From an uncultured Nitrospirales bacterium (lineage in GTDB: Bacteria > Nitrospirota > Nitrospiria > Nitrospirales > UBA8639), in contig OX638327.1 in assembly GCA_951812745.1 (NCBI GenBank), positions 1,054,001 to 1,118,000 of the forward strand: a stretch of 64,000 bases of DNA. The letters are read 5' to 3'. The notes under the pieces are model-generated. The model did no database searches, had not been told where the DNA came from, and saw only the letters and a list, made by a program, of their open reading frames with translations. Positions 58,301 through 64,000 of this stretch are shown here, in pieces (the stretch's first letter is position 1; every line of letters starts with the position of its first letter). The position numbers were made by a program, and so were the translations under genes.

Positions 58301-59655
58301 TGGAGTGGGACCGGTTACCCGTGCGCGTCACTTCCGATGCGACGGACTGGCCCGTGCATCCCGATCGGCCGCGGTTTGCCGCGGTCAGTGCGTTCGGTAT
58401 CTCGGGGACGAATGCGCACGTGGTGGTGGAAGGATACGGGGAAGGTGCCGGAGTCGGTTCAGGGCATCAACCTGCTGGTGCCGCGCAACCCGTGGCCGTT
58501 GTCCTGCCGGAGTCGGTGACGGACCTGCCATCTGCCAAGGAAGAACTCGCCGCACGCAAGACGCGTTTGCTGCCGCTGTCGGCGAAGTCGGACGAAGCCC
58601 TGCGGGAACTGGCGAAACAATACCTGTCGTGGCTCGACATGCACGAAGTGTCAGCCGAGGACGCCGTCGATCCCCTGCTTGCGGACATGGCGTGGACCGC
58701 CGGCGTGGGACGGTGTCATTTCAGCCACCGCGCGGGCGTGGTCTTCCGCGACGCCGAATCCCTATGGAATGGGCTGAAGAAGCTGGAGACAGGGACACGG
58801 CCGGAGCCACGCGCACCGACCAGGGTGGCGTTCGTGTATGCAGGCGAGGCCGGCCAGTGTGGCGGGACGGCACAAGCGCTTTACGCGAGTGAGCCGGTGG
58901 TGCGGGCGGTGCTGGACCGCTGCGACTCGGTCCTACGGGAAGCACAGGGCGCCTCGTTGCTGGACGTGCTGTTCAGGCGAGCGCCGGGTGCTCCGAACGA
59001 CGCGGCGTGGACGCAGCCGGCACTCTATACGCTGGAATGTGCGCTCACGGCGCTGTGGGCGAGCGTCGGGATTCGGCCGAGCGTGGTCGTGGGACACAGC
59101 CTCGGAGAGTTGGCGGCGGCACAGGCGGCGGGGGTGTTCGGCCTGGAGGACGGGTTGCGGTTTGCTGCGGCACAGGGTGCGCTGATCGGGGGGCTGCCGG
59201 AAGTGGGGGCGCAGGTGGCGGCTCTCGACGATCTGCAGGCGGCGCTGAAAGGCATCGCGATTGCGCCGCCGTCGCTCACCCTGGTGAATCGCGTAACGGG
59301 CCGGGTGGTGGAGCCGGGTGAAACGCTTGACGCGGCGTACTGGCGCCGCCAGACAAACGAGCCGGGAGCCTCCGACCGTTGCGTTGAAACGTTGGCGGAT
59401 TTGGGAGTGGAGACCGTAGTGGAGATTGGTCCGTGCGCCATACCGGATTCGGCTGCCGGCGATGGCTGGACACCGGTAGTGCTGTCGAGCCTCCCGGAAT
59501 CGGGCGCATTCGTGGAGACGGTTGCAGAGGCGTACACCGCGGGACTCCCCATTTCCTTTGCCGGTCTGTTCGCCGGCGAAACCCGCCGCCGGATTTCACT
59601 ACCGGGGTATCCGTTCCAACGCCGACGCTACTGGATCCAGATACCGAAGCGATAG
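49393..59655 (+). CDS. Modular type I polyketide synthase: KS-AT-DH-MT-ER-KR-ACP-KS-AT*
   Basis: A 3420-residue PKS from the ATG at 49393. Module 1: KS (about 27-455, Cys200 in DAACASSM, EAHGTGT, KTNIGHLE); AT (about 590-890, Ser683 in GHSIGE, His789 in KAFHS, suggesting malonyl-CoA); DH (about 957-1255, His992); C-methyltransferase (about 1480-1600, VVEVGAGTGSA); ER (about 1897-2205, GAGGVGIAAIQ); KR (about 2217-2460, TGGLGGIG, but His2366 where Tyr is expected); ACP (about 2497-2573, Ser2529 in GMDSL). Module 2: KS (about 2597-3015, Cys2760 in NCASS) and a terminal AT lacking about 72 residues. It should build a methylated, reduced chain. No thioesterase or second ACP is encoded in the protein; a stand-alone ACP and a hydrolase lie 2 kb downstream. 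Confidence 0.95.
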   Translation: MTKKSSNPSEQQRRKPEGRKRKEFDQPIAIVGMACRFPGAPDLPAFWRLLETGGNAISEGVPGSGVGRWGQIFGDDAVQSEGCRFGAFVDDIDQFDDSFFRISPVEAELLDPQQRMMLETSWQALEDAGIDPEGLRESRTGVYTGISNSEYRMLVVDSNKPAEAAGCLYALSGTNLNGASGRVSFVLGLRGPAKAVDAACASSMVSIHDAVADLQQGKADLAIAGGVQAILDGRIYELRADAMMLSPDGQCKAFDASANGYVRGEGCGVMVLKRLSEAEAAGDRIWAVIRGSAVNHGGASIGLTVPNAPALEEVMETALADAGISPLEVDYLEAHGTGTSVGDPIEINAVASVYGKGRASDRPLLIGSVKTNIGHLESAAGVAGVIKAALTLNRGIIPKHLHFHNPNPSLPWDRLPLQVTSSKMDFPLRPERPRLAGVNSFGISGTNAHIVMEEYCAPDNASSGEPWAVGSWKSVSISLPATVADLPLEKEGFAARKTRFLPLSGKSERALRELAERYVAWLDERAEDLSAEGAASVLLLADMAWTAGVGRSHFDHRAGVVFHDTASLRERLKKLAEADRESRPRKATTVAFAYTGQGSQWAGMGEALYDREPVVRAVLNRCDEVVREMRGASLLNVMFGRAGGQGELTDTAWEQPALYALECALTALWASVGIRPSVVIGHSIGELAAAHTAGVFSLEDGMRFACTRGELMSRMEEGAMAAVFAPAAQVAAAVRELNAVSSGVGLSISGDNGTHQVVSGPVTDIETVSKRFESEGVRVRRLNTAKAFHSALMDPALDSLEASLDNVAIKPPSLTLVSNLTGRAVEPGETLDGAYWKRHAREPVAFAIGVRTLADLEVDLVVEIGPQAVLAPMAVLAWPESARTPTPVVLSSLAPPSGNATAGDGTFVGAVAGAYEAGLPIHFAGLFAGESRRRISLPGYPFQRKRHWIEAPKQRRRSAGHPLLGVRHESARGETAFETDVFPSDPPWLNDHRVFDRIIAPGALYGAMAASASLAEGNSSVVLEDMQLHNPLVFPDKDSEDGTADGSRKIQVVLDAPEQSPGRRVQVFSKGNEGEWTLHVEGRVSPDTSATEGSGRIDLENLKAGLSPGDVADYYQTRAATGIDLGPSFRTLRKIWARPGEALAEVSFPEGSGRNGLDVHPLMLDGCFQVIGVARLAGGKDPATYLPFGWERFWLTGPLPDRVVCHVRMNDSSPAAEAETGEPAEVLTGEINIYNPNGMPLGGLSGYTVKRATQAALLSAVEGVKDLLYEVVWRERTLPPGITPADFFPSPTTVAAGSGLLSEYLAAERVDPEDRNALLADLELWSRSRALATLEELGWQRRAREAVDPDALRQRLNVSPEHRRLFRRMLEMLAKSGVLAANGDGFVVLVGRDDPLPQGMPEDLEAFATSMAEQHPHGVTEVGLFRRCGSALAEVLLGRMDPLTLLFSSGDPTPADLYLKAPVARAANKMLRDAVRALVARLPDNRRLRVVEVGAGTGSATTYILPELPEGRFDYTYTDISAGFFSEAEARFGDGGGCIEYRTLDVEKDPIAQGFAPHGYDLIIASNVLHATRYLPETLGHCRELLAPSGQLVALENLSGLGWMDLTFGQLDGWWRFADDYRPHHALASPAVWRQALGDAGFTGAEVLGVDESAGTPDKGVIVAQGPEEVKEPRGVWVLAGDRGGLTGKLAADLAARNQTVVLASSEAPEDGRPAVAPGVVEKAVEMEQRESWRSLMENLPGDEPLNGVVHFAALDGHGAGATTEEIAEDVRRAGASALALTQGVTDADRTPAKGVWFVTRGAQILERERGGELAGATLWGFGKAVALEAPHLQPRMLDLDPAEMAPPPDLVNELLYPDPENHIAYRFERRQVARLVRVGAGPERLSLPEEADWALAPDPGGVFEKPYVQPLPAPPLKPREVRVSVEASGLNFWDVFRSLGFIPEGNLGREMCGYILEVGSDVSTVSIGDHVVGLGFGAFAAQMVTHEELVAHAPSGVSVTALATVPSAFVSAALSYELSGLNAGDRVLIHAGAGGVGIAAIQLAQAAGAEVFATASAPKQAYLRSLGVEQIFDSRTTAFGKEILEATDGAGVDVVLNSLTGEGFIDASLSCLKHGGRFVELARRDILSEDEMAAVRPDVTYAILELDVLKKTEPAWVGRVLRDVMARVSAGELTPIVHSRWPLAEAGAALRFMRSARHLGKIVVTTPPLLSGRLRQDRTYLVTGGLGGIGCAVAEWLADKGAWTIVLNGRRDPDAAADETIRALRERGLTVRVELADVSDASAVDRMLKRMDRELPPLGGVIHSVGVLSDAALPNQNWESFEKVLWPKILGAWHLHRATMDRDLNFFILFSSRVGVIGNPGQANHAAANAFLDQLAGHRRALGLPAQAIAWGAWSEIGEAAEQKERIERRRAALGGRWFTPQQGLKALENLVRQDATTSVVMSMDWTVFAEAVADRPPLLEDLLSATTKGKTDAAASSDDLLARLRKTPAAAHEELLTSFLQHEVQAVLRLPSTPSPTVGFFDLGMDSLMAVELRNRLNRAFSDEYTAPNTVVFDYPDIATLARHLVEALGEMGSAPAPQTQPAAPPAIRHQDDGIAIVGMACRFPGAPDLPAFWRQLEAGVNSVTDKRPDADSPSDLAQNLPTGYAAYGRGGFVEGIDKFDAGFFRITPIEARIMDPLQRMMLETSWQALEDAGMDPNRLRGSRTGVYAGIGTSEYRDLMTTSAYGVSYLCTNASMAVGRVAFHLGLEGPAMPVDLNCASSLVALHHAVAALQQSEVNMALVGGVSAILSPGITREMADLGMLSRTGECKTFEASADGFVRGEGCGMVVLKRLGEAVADGDRVWGVIRGSAVNQNGASAGPTVPNGPVQERVIEEALSRAGVAPAEVDYLEAHGSGSELGDTIEMQSAAAVYGKGREADHPLLIGSVKTNIGHLESAAGIASLIKVILAMNHGVIPGHLHFRNPNPNLEWDRLPVRVTSDATDWPVHPDRPRFAAVSAFGISGTNAHVVVEGYGEGAGVGSGHQPAGAAQPVAVVLPESVTDLPSAKEELAARKTRLLPLSAKSDEALRELAKQYLSWLDMHEVSAEDAVDPLLADMAWTAGVGRCHFSHRAGVVFRDAESLWNGLKKLETGTRPEPRAPTRVAFVYAGEAGQCGGTAQALYASEPVVRAVLDRCDSVLREAQGASLLDVLFRRAPGAPNDAAWTQPALYTLECALTALWASVGIRPSVVVGHSLGELAAAQAAGVFGLEDGLRFAAAQGALIGGLPEVGAQVAALDDLQAALKGIAIAPPSLTLVNRVTGRVVEPGETLDAAYWRRQTNEPGASDRCVETLADLGVETVVEIGPCAIPDSAAGDGWTPVVLSSLPESGAFVETVAEAYTAGLPISFAGLFAGETRRRISLPGYPFQRRRYWIQIPKR

Positions 59656-59705
59656 CCTGGCCTACTCGACTCCCTCTCCCATTTCCTGCATTAAGTACAG
59701 CATTT

Positions 59706-59797
59706 GTAGGTCGGGTTAGCCGAAGGCGTAACCCGACAATCCGCCCTGGATTCGACTCGGCTTTTCCGTCGGATTACGCTACGCTAATCCGACCTAC
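59706..59797. repeat. Two palindromic repeats downstream of the PKS gene
   Basis: GTAGGTCGGGTTAGCCGAAG followed by GCGTAACCCGACAATCC (59706-59742), and GTCGGATTACGCTACGCTAA followed by TCCGACCTAC (59768-59797). Both belong to the family at 16.7 and 49 kb; they sit between the PKS stop and the RelE-like gene. Confidence 0.75.
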
Positions 59798-59855
59798 GCA
59801 AGACTATACTCAGGTCGGCAAGCTAGAGGGAGGAGTCTGGGAAGAGGAGGTCTGT

Positions 59856-60149
59856 TCAGGAGAGGCGGTAAGCTATGTCGTGACTGCCGACGGCCACGAG
59901 GAAAACCGTTTGGTCCTTCTCTAGTTCAAAGACTAACCGTGCTGTCTTATTCAGTCGGACAGAATAAAGAGAGCCATGGCTCGGTAGTTTTTCGAGGTTC
60001 CTGCCAGGAGTCAGGGTGCCGGTAATGAGTTCGTGGAGCACCTGCCTTAATTGACTGGCCGTCTCAGGACTTAACTTACGTTTCAATCGCTTAAAACGAG
60101 GACTGACACCACGAATGCCCGCAATACGAAGCGTGGGTTGTGGGGCCAT
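59856..60149 (-). CDS. RelE/ParE-superfamily toxin
   Basis: A 97-residue basic protein. The fold is suggested by RGVSPRFKRLKRKLSPETASQLRQVLHEL (helices), then LPSHGSLYSVRLNKTARLVFELEKDQTVFLVAVGSHDIAYR (the strand-rich core of RelE/HigB-like toxins). A conserved H-D near the end is typical. Such toxins usually cut mRNA on the ribosome. The start follows the stop of the upstream gene directly (TGA then ATG), so the pair is surely co-translated. Confidence 0.82.
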   Translation of the reverse strand: MAPQPTLRIAGIRGVSPRFKRLKRKLSPETASQLRQVLHELITGTLTPGRNLEKLPSHGSLYSVRLNKTARLVFELEKDQTVFLVAVGSHDIAYRLS

Positions 60150-60575
60150 TCACTCTTTATCCAATGACGCCATAAATTCGTCGACATCGGTAGAGACTTT
60201 GTCATCCGCGTTTGGCTTGTCGGCTAACCCGTCATTGATCAGGATAAGCCACCGAAATTCTTGGAGAAGGTCTATCCAGTTCAGGCTCCATTCGACAACC
60301 TTGTCATTGTTTGACTGCAAATATGACCGAAAATGTCGTTCGTACTCCTCAAATGTCGAAACAATGATTCCGCTCTCATCAAGTATTTCAGGTCTCGTGA
60401 CGGACCGCTTCACGTGCATATAGATTTCATAGTAGTCCAAAAAGAGATTTTTGATGGAGTCAAGGTCTTTCTTCGTCAACTTCTTTTTGTCGCGGAGGTT
60501 AGACGCGACTCGACGATTCACGGCACGAATCTGTTCGACAAAGTCCTGCCTCTTGTCAACGGTCAACGGAGACAT
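60150..60575 (-). CDS. Helical protein paired with the RelE-like toxin, candidate antitoxin
   Basis: A 141-residue, strongly charged, probably all-helical protein (VDKRQDFVEQIRAVNRRVAS; KKKLTKKDLDSIKNLFLDYYEIYMHVKR; EYERHFRSYLQSNNDKVVEW). It ends acidic (DDKVSTDVDEFMASLDKE). No HTH or ribbon-helix-helix motif is evident, unlike usual antitoxins. Directly abuts the toxin start. I do not recognise the family; antitoxin function is inferred from position only. Confidence 0.7.
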   Translation of the reverse strand: MSPLTVDKRQDFVEQIRAVNRRVASNLRDKKKLTKKDLDSIKNLFLDYYEIYMHVKRSVTRPEILDESGIIVSTFEEYERHFRSYLQSNNDKVVEWSLNWIDLLQEFRWLILINDGLADKPNADDKVSTDVDEFMASLDKE

Positions 60576-60797
60576 GGCCCTCTTGCTCCCAAAGAGTTGG
60601 ACGGCATGTAGACGAAAGGTGTAGACGATTCATCGTCGTTCCTCCCTTTTACAACACTGTCCCCTGAAAAGTCACGAACTCTTTACTCTGTCTGACAGGA
60701 TACACTATACGCTCGTCATTCGCTCCACTGAAGCTACCCCTAACGGGTCCTTGCCCCATTAAACAGGGAGAGCGCCGCTACAAAGCAAGAAGAATTT

Positions 60798-61703
60798 CTA
60801 CAACAAACCGTTCTGCTCCAGAAATTCCCGGACCTCCGCCACACACTCCTCCGGGTTTTCGAGTTGAAGATAGTGGGTCGTCTCGGGCAGGAAATCATAC
60901 TCCACAGCCACAATGTCTCTCAGATCAATGGTCGGCAGGTAGGCAAAAGGCAGGGTGGGGTCAGCTCCGACAATTTTGGTCGGGCAGGGAAGCGCTCCCA
61001 AGTCCATCAACGGTGAAAACCCCCTGACGTAATCCATGATCTGAGCCTCGTATTCACGGGGGCACCGGAGTTCATAATCCTGCCCGTTGGCGGACCGTCG
61101 AAGCGTCGTCCTAGCCATGAGGTCCAACACGCCGGGAACGACGCGAGTGAAGGTCGGTACATAGCGAAGGAGTTCGACAAAGTCTTCTTGTGTTTGGAAC
61201 CGGTCTCCGCGTCGCCGGGTGAGTGCGGCGGCGCGTTCGGCGGCATCATCAAATTCTAAGTGGCTTGCGCCTGGTTTGCACAGCGGGGGATCAAACAGGA
61301 CCTGCGCCGCCAGGCTGTTGCTCTCAGCGGATAAAAAGAGGGTGACCAGGGCCGAAGCGGAATGAAAGACCCCGATTTTTGGTTTGTTCCCGTAGTGCCG
61401 GTCAATGGCTTTGAAAATACGTTCCTGGTCGCGAATCAGGGTCGGAACGTTATGCTTTTCGCGGGCGCCGACGGTATTCCAGCCGTGGTTCCTGAGGTCA
61501 TAGACGATGAGGTCGAAGTCATCGGTGAGCCGTGACCAGAACGGGTAATAGAGATCGATCGCCAGCCCGTTCCCGTGGCTCAGCACGAGCCGGGGGCCGT
61601 CGGGATTCCCGTGCCGGCGCAGGGTCGTCACGGTGTCCGCGTCGAGGCGGACTTCGCACACCGAGCGCGGTTCGGGTATCTCCCACACGGGCTCTGAAGT
61701 CAT
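60798..61703 (-). CDS. Alpha/beta hydrolase
   Basis: A 301-residue hydrolase. The oxyanion-hole HGNG follows RLVLSHGNGLAIDLYYPFW, the nucleophile elbow is GVFHSAS (Ser115), and a catalytic His lies in ETTHYLQLENPEE near residue 279. The Asp of the triad is likely in ADPTLPF (about 250). No signal peptide. It is 70 bases after the ACP gene on the same strand, so a thioesterase-like release role for an acyl-ACP or PKS product is plausible but not proven. Confidence 0.82.
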   Translation of the reverse strand: MTSEPVWEIPEPRSVCEVRLDADTVTTLRRHGNPDGPRLVLSHGNGLAIDLYYPFWSRLTDDFDLIVYDLRNHGWNTVGAREKHNVPTLIRDQERIFKAIDRHYGNKPKIGVFHSASALVTLFLSAESNSLAAQVLFDPPLCKPGASHLEFDDAAERAAALTRRRGDRFQTQEDFVELLRYVPTFTRVVPGVLDLMARTTLRRSANGQDYELRCPREYEAQIMDYVRGFSPLMDLGALPCPTKIVGADPTLPFAYLPTIDLRDIVAVEYDFLPETTHYLQLENPEECVAEVREFLEQNGLL

Positions 61704-61773
61704 GAAAGGATCGGGACCACTTGCCGGGCCCTACACCGCGCCCGCTGAAAAGCGGCGATAAAGCCAACGATGT

Positions 61774-62019
61774 TCAACCGGTACGGCTATCGATGAAATC
61801 GATCAATTTCCGGACCGTGTTAACCTCCACACAATCTTCGGGTGTAAACGTAATGTTGAACTCCCGAGCCACCACTTTCCCGAACGCAAGTATATCCAAA
61901 GAGGACACACCAAGGTCGGAGAGTCGGGCATTCAGATCCTCCGGCAAATTCAACGCCTGCCCATCTACTTTGAGGTTCTCGTTAATGAGCGTTTTGACAC
62001 GATCTTCTGTTGACGGCAT
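61774..62019 (-). CDS. Stand-alone acyl carrier protein
   Basis: An 81-residue, acidic, four-helix-type protein. The phosphopantetheine site is LSDLGVSSLDILAF, with Ser40; the usual DSL is here SSL, i.e. the conserved Asp before the active Ser is replaced by Ser. The rest fits an ACP (PEDLNARL before the site, VNTVRKLIDFIDS at the C-terminus). Co-transcribed with the hydrolase. It could be the trans carrier for the second PKS module, which lacks its own ACP; inference. Confidence 0.85.
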   Translation of the reverse strand: MPSTEDRVKTLINENLKVDGQALNLPEDLNARLSDLGVSSLDILAFGKVVAREFNITFTPEDCVEVNTVRKLIDFIDSRTG

Positions 62020-62235
62020 AACGTAGCGCCTCCCTTAGTAAGTAAGTGAATGAGTGAGTGAGCAGTGACTGTCGGCTATCTTCCGTTAGGAACAGGATGA
62101 CGTGTGAATCGGGGGGCGATATTAGCACACTGTAGAACGACATTCCAGAGTCACCCTCACTTCGACCGTTTTATCGGTGCTTGACGAATCCCGTGCTTTG
62201 TCCTGAGGCCCGCGGGGCTGTAGAATTCACGTCCG

Positions 62236-63963
62236 ATGAATCCCCTCGAACTCGTGAAACAGTACCATGAGCAGACCAAGCACGAATTCAACCGGCATGC
62301 CCGCGCATTGGGGTACATGGACTGGGCCAACCAGCCCGATCCCTTTCGGCGCTATGAAGGCGCTCCGCTCTACGCATTGCCGCTACTCGCGGCTGGCGAC
62401 GACCTTGTTGCGCCTCCGTATGAATCGCTCTATTCCTCGCAACCGGTTCCTCCTCAACCCGTGACCCTGAACAGTCTTTCCCGATTTTTCGAATACGGGC
62501 TCTCCATCACGGCGTGGAAAGAATACGGGGGGAATCGCTGGGCGTTACGCAGCAATCCCTCCAGCGGCAATCTGCATCCGACGGAAGGCTATCTCCTGAT
62601 CAGAGAGACCGCCGATCTTCCGCTGAAGGCGGGACTCTATCACTATGCCCCCAAAGAACACGGCTTGGAGCACCGGTGGCATGGGTCGAACGAGGTAATC
62701 GACGTCCTCCTTCAACCCTTTCCTGCGCAATCATTCTTCGTCGGGCTGAGTTCGATCCATTGGCGGGAAGCGTGGAAGTACGGGGAACGTGCGTTTCGCT
62801 ACTGCCAGCACGACATTGGCCACGCGTTGGGCACGCTACGGATTGCGGGAGCCGTTCTCGGGTGGCGGGTCTTTCTGCTCGCCGGGCTCGACGACCGGAC
62901 GATTGGGGCTCTGCTCGGCTTGAACAGGTTGCATGAATTTGAACGTGCCGAACCCGAATTTCCCGAACTGCTGTGTGTCGTCTGTCCCGCTCGCGACTCC
63001 CGTCAGGAATCCATCCCGCTCGCCATCAATCAAACGATTGTCGAGCATTGGGACCAAGGAGACTGGCGAGGCAAGGCGAACCGGTTGAGCCGGGACAACC
63101 CCGTTCCCTGGGAAATCATCGATGACGTGACCAAGGCGTCATGGAAATCCTCGGCGGAGCAGTCGGAGCTTCGACTGTCCCCCTCCCCTGCCCCGTTTCC
63201 AGAACGAACGTCTGCTCCCGTTCGCCGGTCAGACACGATCTCCGCGCACCAGATCATTCACCAACGCCGAAGCGCGGTAGCCCTCGACGGAAACACGTCG
63301 ATTTCCGCAGGACAATTTTTCACGATGCTGGAGCGCGTCATGCCTCATTCGAATCGACCGGTCGCCCAACGGCCCATGCCGTGGGATTCACTCGCGTGGG
63401 ATCCTACCATCCACCTGGCCCTGTTCGTGCATCGAGTCGACGACCTCCTTCCCGGTATGTACATGCTCCTGCGAAACGCCGACCCGGCTCTCAAGGCAAC
63501 CTTTCAACAAGCCATGCATGAGCAATTCGCCTGGACGGTTCCCGAGTCTTGTCCGGCATCGCTTCCGTTGTACTTGTTGGAGGACGGGAACGCCCAACGG
63601 ATCGCCACGCAGGTAAGCTGCCACCAGGAGATCGCCGGCGCCGGTGCGTTTTCATTGGGGATGATCGCGGAGTTCGAGGCCTCCTTGGAAAAACACGGAC
63701 CGTGTTTCTACAAACGCCTGTTTTGGGAAACCGGACTCATCGGGCAGGTGCTGTACCTCGAAGCGGAAGCGGCCGGTGTCCGTTCAACCGGCATCGGGTG
63801 TTTTTTCGACGATCCTGTGCATCGCGTGTTGGGGTGGTATCCCGACACGCGATTTCAATCCTTGTATCACTTCACCGTCGGCGGCGCCGTAGAGGATCAT
63901 CGCCTCACCACCCTGCCGCCCTACGGCGAACTAAGCGGGGGCCGGAAAAGCATGGAGCCCTAA
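62236..63963 (+). CDS. SagB-type tandem nitroreductase
   Basis: A 575-residue protein with two nitroreductase-like FMN domains (about 1-270 and 330-560). Domain 1 shows SLSRFFEYGLSITAWKEYGGNRWALRSNPSSGNLHPTEGYLLI, the SagB/ThcOx-family SxNPSSGxLHPxE signature. Domain 2 shows HQIIHQRRSAVALDGNTSI and ETGLIGQVLYLEAEAAGVRSTGIGCFFDDPVHRVLG. Single SagB-type oxidases form azoles or oxidise cyclic intermediates with FMN. The start is divergent from the ACP gene, with about 216 bases of shared upstream region. Its location beside the PKS-associated carrier suggests a tailoring step; the substrate is unknown. Confidence 0.9.
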   Translation: MNPLELVKQYHEQTKHEFNRHARALGYMDWANQPDPFRRYEGAPLYALPLLAAGDDLVAPPYESLYSSQPVPPQPVTLNSLSRFFEYGLSITAWKEYGGNRWALRSNPSSGNLHPTEGYLLIRETADLPLKAGLYHYAPKEHGLEHRWHGSNEVIDVLLQPFPAQSFFVGLSSIHWREAWKYGERAFRYCQHDIGHALGTLRIAGAVLGWRVFLLAGLDDRTIGALLGLNRLHEFERAEPEFPELLCVVCPARDSRQESIPLAINQTIVEHWDQGDWRGKANRLSRDNPVPWEIIDDVTKASWKSSAEQSELRLSPSPAPFPERTSAPVRRSDTISAHQIIHQRRSAVALDGNTSISAGQFFTMLERVMPHSNRPVAQRPMPWDSLAWDPTIHLALFVHRVDDLLPGMYMLLRNADPALKATFQQAMHEQFAWTVPESCPASLPLYLLEDGNAQRIATQVSCHQEIAGAGAFSLGMIAEFEASLEKHGPCFYKRLFWETGLIGQVLYLEAEAAGVRSTGIGCFFDDPVHRVLGWYPDTRFQSLYHFTVGGAVEDHRLTTLPPYGELSGGRKSMEP

Positions 63964-63975
63964 GACTCCTGCCCC

Positions 63976-64000
63976 CCTCACCCTGCCCTCTCCCAAAGGA
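63976..64000. repeat. Truncated CCCTCACCCTGCCCTCTCCC repeat at the window end
   Basis: CCCTCACCCTGCCCTCTCCC then AAAGGA; the left arm of the CTCTCCC family, cut by the window edge just after the nitroreductase stop. Confidence 0.65.

Overview
The window reads as one stretch of chromosome from a Gram-negative bacterium. Outer-membrane functions (an MlaA-type lipoprotein, a heptose-phosphate-type phosphatase, Lgt and lipoprotein signals) sit beside core housekeeping genes (mrp, lgt, addAB, nrdR, glyA, rplI, a parC/parE-like pair). Coding density is high and most of the sequence is moderately GC-rich, with a lower-GC block around 10-16.7 kb and another around 35.8-38.5 kb. Gene content is compatible with a Nitrospirota-like lineage, but that placement is inference; no rRNA or other phylogenetic marker was seen to fix it.

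Layout: 0-10 kb carries a partial Mrp-type P-loop ATPase, Lgt, a TPR lipoprotein, the overlapping addB-addA helicase-nuclease pair, a zinc-ribbon miniprotein and a thioredoxin-fold protein. 10.1-16.8 kb is a lower-GC defence-type island bounded by a perfect 20-bp inverted repeat. It holds a divergently transcribed caspase-like protein, then a tightly overlapping operon: XRE regulator, Cas4-like Fe-S nuclease, full-length prokaryotic Argonaute with an apparently intact DEDD tetrad, a small helical protein and an HEXXH protein, followed by an orphan HicB. 16.8-28.5 kb holds a NarL-type response regulator, a histidine kinase fused to a Rossmann domain, nrdR, glyA, rplI, a hydantoinase/oxoprolinase pair, an FG-GAP secreted protein, an MlaA-like lipoprotein and small cysteine-rich proteins. 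28.4-40.3 kb holds a soluble PQQ-type sugar dehydrogenase, a TMTC-like membrane TPR protein, a glycan-building block (oxidoreductase, aminotransferase, GT2, ATP-grasp, methyltransferase, HAD phosphatase, GtrA) and a GT22-like membrane glycosyltransferase.

40.7-49 kb holds an anchored M23 peptidase and a type IIA topoisomerase A/B pair separated by a cassette of stability genes (Phd-like antitoxin plus VapC, a retropepsin-like protease, an orphan ParD-like protein and an orphan HigA-like protein). 49.4-63.96 kb is a polyketide-type locus: one 3420-residue PKS (KS-AT-DH-MT-ER-KR-ACP-KS-AT, the last AT apparently degenerate and with no terminal ACP), a RelE-like toxin with an unfamiliar partner, a stand-alone acyl carrier protein with an alpha/beta hydrolase, and a SagB-type double nitroreductase.

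The strongest candidate for an undescribed system is the Argonaute operon: a putatively active long Argonaute is co-transcribed with a Cas4-like nuclease, a helical linker-sized protein and a zinc-metalloprotease-like protein, under an XRE regulator with a near-consensus promoter placed 7 nt before the start codon, and a caspase-like gene is divergently linked. Several families of short palindromic repeats are scattered between genes. No tRNA, rRNA or CRISPR array was recognised.
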